Source of the DNA: Chersky-806 sp038252255
GTDB lineage: Bacteria; Actinomycetota; Acidimicrobiia; IMCC26256; JAENVU01
DNA length: 64,000 nt
Assembly: GCA_038252255.1 (NCBI GenBank)
Contig: JBBSAM010000009.1
Location: 62,001 to 126,000, forward strand
Direction: 5' to 3'
This document shows positions 62,785-64,000 of this stretch, one piece after another. The position numbers and the translations under genes were made by a program. The stretch's first letter is position 1, and every line of letters begins with the position of its first letter. The notes under the pieces are model-generated. The model ran no database searches. It was given only the letters and a program-made list of their open reading frames with translations, and was not told the DNA's origin.

Positions 62785-64000
62785 GTGCAGGACGAGAAGC
62801 CCGCCTACTTCCGGTACGGCGACACCGAGATCGAGCTCCCCATCGTGCGGGGCAGCGAGAACGAGCTCGGGGCCGACATCTCGAAGCTGCGTACGCAGAC
62901 CGGAGTGATCACGCTCGACTACGGCTACATGAACACCGGCGCGTGCGAGTCGGCGATCACCTACATCGACGGCGACGCGGGGATCCTGCGGTACCGCGGT
63001 GTTCCGATCGAGCAGCTCGTGGAACGAGAGCACCCGTCGTACCTCGAGACGTCGTACCTCCTGATCTACGGCGAGCTCCCGACGCGCACGCAGCTCGACG
63101 AGTTCCGCTTCGGCATTCGCCGCCACACACTCGTACACGAAGACGTGAAGAGCTTCTTCAACGGCTTCCCCAAGGACGCGCACCCGATGGCGATCCTCTC
63201 GAGCGTGGTGAGCACGCTGTCGACCTTCTACCAGGACAGCGACGACCCGCATGACCCGGCGCAGGTCCAGCTGTGCATCCTGCGCCTGATGGCGAAGATC
63301 CCGACGATCGCGGCGTACTCGTACAAGAAGTCGATCGGCCAGCCGTTCCTGTATCCGGACAACCGCCTCGACCTCATCGAGAACTTCCTCACGATGATGT
63401 TCGCCGTGCCGTCCGAGCCGTACGCGGTCTCCCCGACCGTTGTGCACGCGTTGAAGCAGCTCCTCATCCTGCACGCGGACCACGAGCAGAACTGCTCCAC
63501 TTCCACCGTGCGCATGGTCGGCTCGAGCGACGCCAACCTCTTCGCCTCGATCGCCGCGGGCATCAACGCGTTGTGGGGACCGCTGCACGGTGGCGCGAAC
63601 CAGGCCGTCATCGAGATGCTCGAGTCGATTCGCGACGGTGGTGGCGACATCCAGCAGGCGGTGAAGCGGGCCAAGGATCCGAACGACCCGTTCCGGCTCT
63701 CCGGCTTCGGGCACCGCGTGTACAAGAACTACGACCCGCGGGCGAAGATCCTCAAGGGGACCGCGGACCGCGTCATCTCGGAGCTGCACCAGCGCGACGA
63801 GCTGCTCGACATCGCGCTCGCGCTCGAGGAGATCGCGCTGAGCGACGAGTTCTTCATCGAGCGCAAGCTGTACCCGAACGTCGACTTCTACTCGGGCCTG
63901 ATCTACCGGGCGATGGGATTCCCCACCCAGATCTTCACCGTCCTGTTCGCGATGGGCCGGCTCCCGGGCTGGATCGCGCACTGGAAGGAGATGATGGAGA
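62785..64000 (+). CDS. gltA: Citrate synthase, 5' part (cut by window end)
   Basis: 405 complete codons are present; the reading frame runs off the window about 25 codons before the expected end. It condenses acetyl-CoA and oxaloacetate. Type II (hexameric-like) blocks are visible: GDAGILRYRGVPIEQL, LLIYGELPT, HADHEQNCSTSTVRMVGSS, GPLHGGANQAVIEML, GFGHRVYKNYDPRAKIL and YSGLIYRAMGFPTQIFTVLFAMGRLPGWIAHW. Start GTG 62785 has AAGGAG 7 nt upstream; TAGATT at 62751-62756 may be its -10. Confidence 0.95.
   Translation, partial: MQDEKPAYFRYGDTEIELPIVRGSENELGADISKLRTQTGVITLDYGYMNTGACESAITYIDGDAGILRYRGVPIEQLVEREHPSYLETSYLLIYGELPTRTQLDEFRFGIRRHTLVHEDVKSFFNGFPKDAHPMAILSSVVSTLSTFYQDSDDPHDPAQVQLCILRLMAKIPTIAAYSYKKSIGQPFLYPDNRLDLIENFLTMMFAVPSEPYAVSPTVVHALKQLLILHADHEQNCSTSTVRMVGSSDANLFASIAAGINALWGPLHGGANQAVIEMLESIRDGGGDIQQAVKRAKDPNDPFRLSGFGHRVYKNYDPRAKILKGTADRVISELHQRDELLDIALALEEIALSDEFFIERKLYPNVDFYSGLIYRAMGFPTQIFTVLFAMGRLPGWIAHWKEMME

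Noticed and set aside
62701..63981. 426-codon frame on the minus strand at the window end
   Set aside because: Antisense to citrate synthase, whose conserved blocks are unmistakable on the plus strand.

Overview
The window is a dense, very GC-rich chromosomal segment of an actinobacterium. Many genes use GTG starts, and many genes in the same direction overlap by 4 nt (ATGA or GTGA). F420-type luciferase-like oxidoreductases, repeated fadE/fadD/SDR/CoA-transferase genes, a polyphosphate glucokinase, a decaprenyl-phosphoryl-arabinose (DPA) type gene cluster and probable leaderless promoters (TANNNT placed 6-9 nt before the start codon) all point to Actinobacteria. An uncultured lineage near Acidimicrobiia is my best guess, but this is inference. 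I saw no tRNA, rRNA, CRISPR array, insertion sequence or prophage.

Layout. 1-4.6 kb: polyphosphate glucokinase, a type B carboxylesterase, two coupled SDRs and an EthD-like protein, closed by a strong hairpin. 4.7-11.8 kb (minus strand): two F420/LLM oxidoreductases, an acyl-ACP thioesterase coupled to a poly-gamma-glutamate hydrolase homologue and a FAD amine oxidase, an acyl-CoA dehydrogenase, an ArsC-like protein and YceH. 11.8-18.6 kb: aat and gltBD. 18.7-21.6 kb: an acyl-CoA dehydrogenase, then a DUF35 protein and a Cys-less thiolase-fold protein, the latter divergent from an acetyltransferase across only 24 bp. 22.5-25.2 kb: three tandem amidohydrolase-like paralogues that have lost the usual metal-binding motifs. 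25.2-30.6 kb: envelope genes (two multi-pass glycosyltransferase-like proteins and a membrane sulfatase). 30.6-36.5 kb: methylacyl-CoA racemase, adenylate cyclase, acyl-CoA synthetase and a TetR regulator with two KstR-like operators, divergent from an alkylsulfatase-like hydrolase.

36.5-42.1 kb is the most striking part. It is a translationally coupled operon of decaprenyl-phosphate phosphoribosyltransferase, DprE1, DprE2, a HAD phosphatase and an AftB-like membrane protein: a complete-looking route to decaprenyl-phosphoryl-arabinose, with an unusual phosphatase and an Ala at the benzothiazinone-target Cys position of DprE1.

42.1-54 kb holds a small conserved-looking protein, another membrane glycosyltransferase, a lipoate ligase homologue, an SDR, a carotenoid oxygenase, a molybdopterin oxidoreductase divergent from a CHRD lipoprotein, a metallo-beta-lactamase hydrolase, an amidase, a GNAT, an AhpD-like protein and a 58-residue zinc ribbon. 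54-58.2 kb (minus strand) has an ABC ATPase and a three-gene pilin-like operon. 58.3-64 kb has a coupled acyl-CoA dehydrogenase/acyl-CoA ligase pair, a lipoprotein, a second-type acyl-CoA dehydrogenase and the start of citrate synthase, which runs off the window.

Taken together the genes suggest an aerobic heterotroph with broad fatty-acid and possibly sterol-like lipid catabolism and a glycan-decorated envelope. No stretch longer than 300 bases lacks a gene; the longest is 42365-42641, which holds a large hairpin and two DnaA-box-like words.
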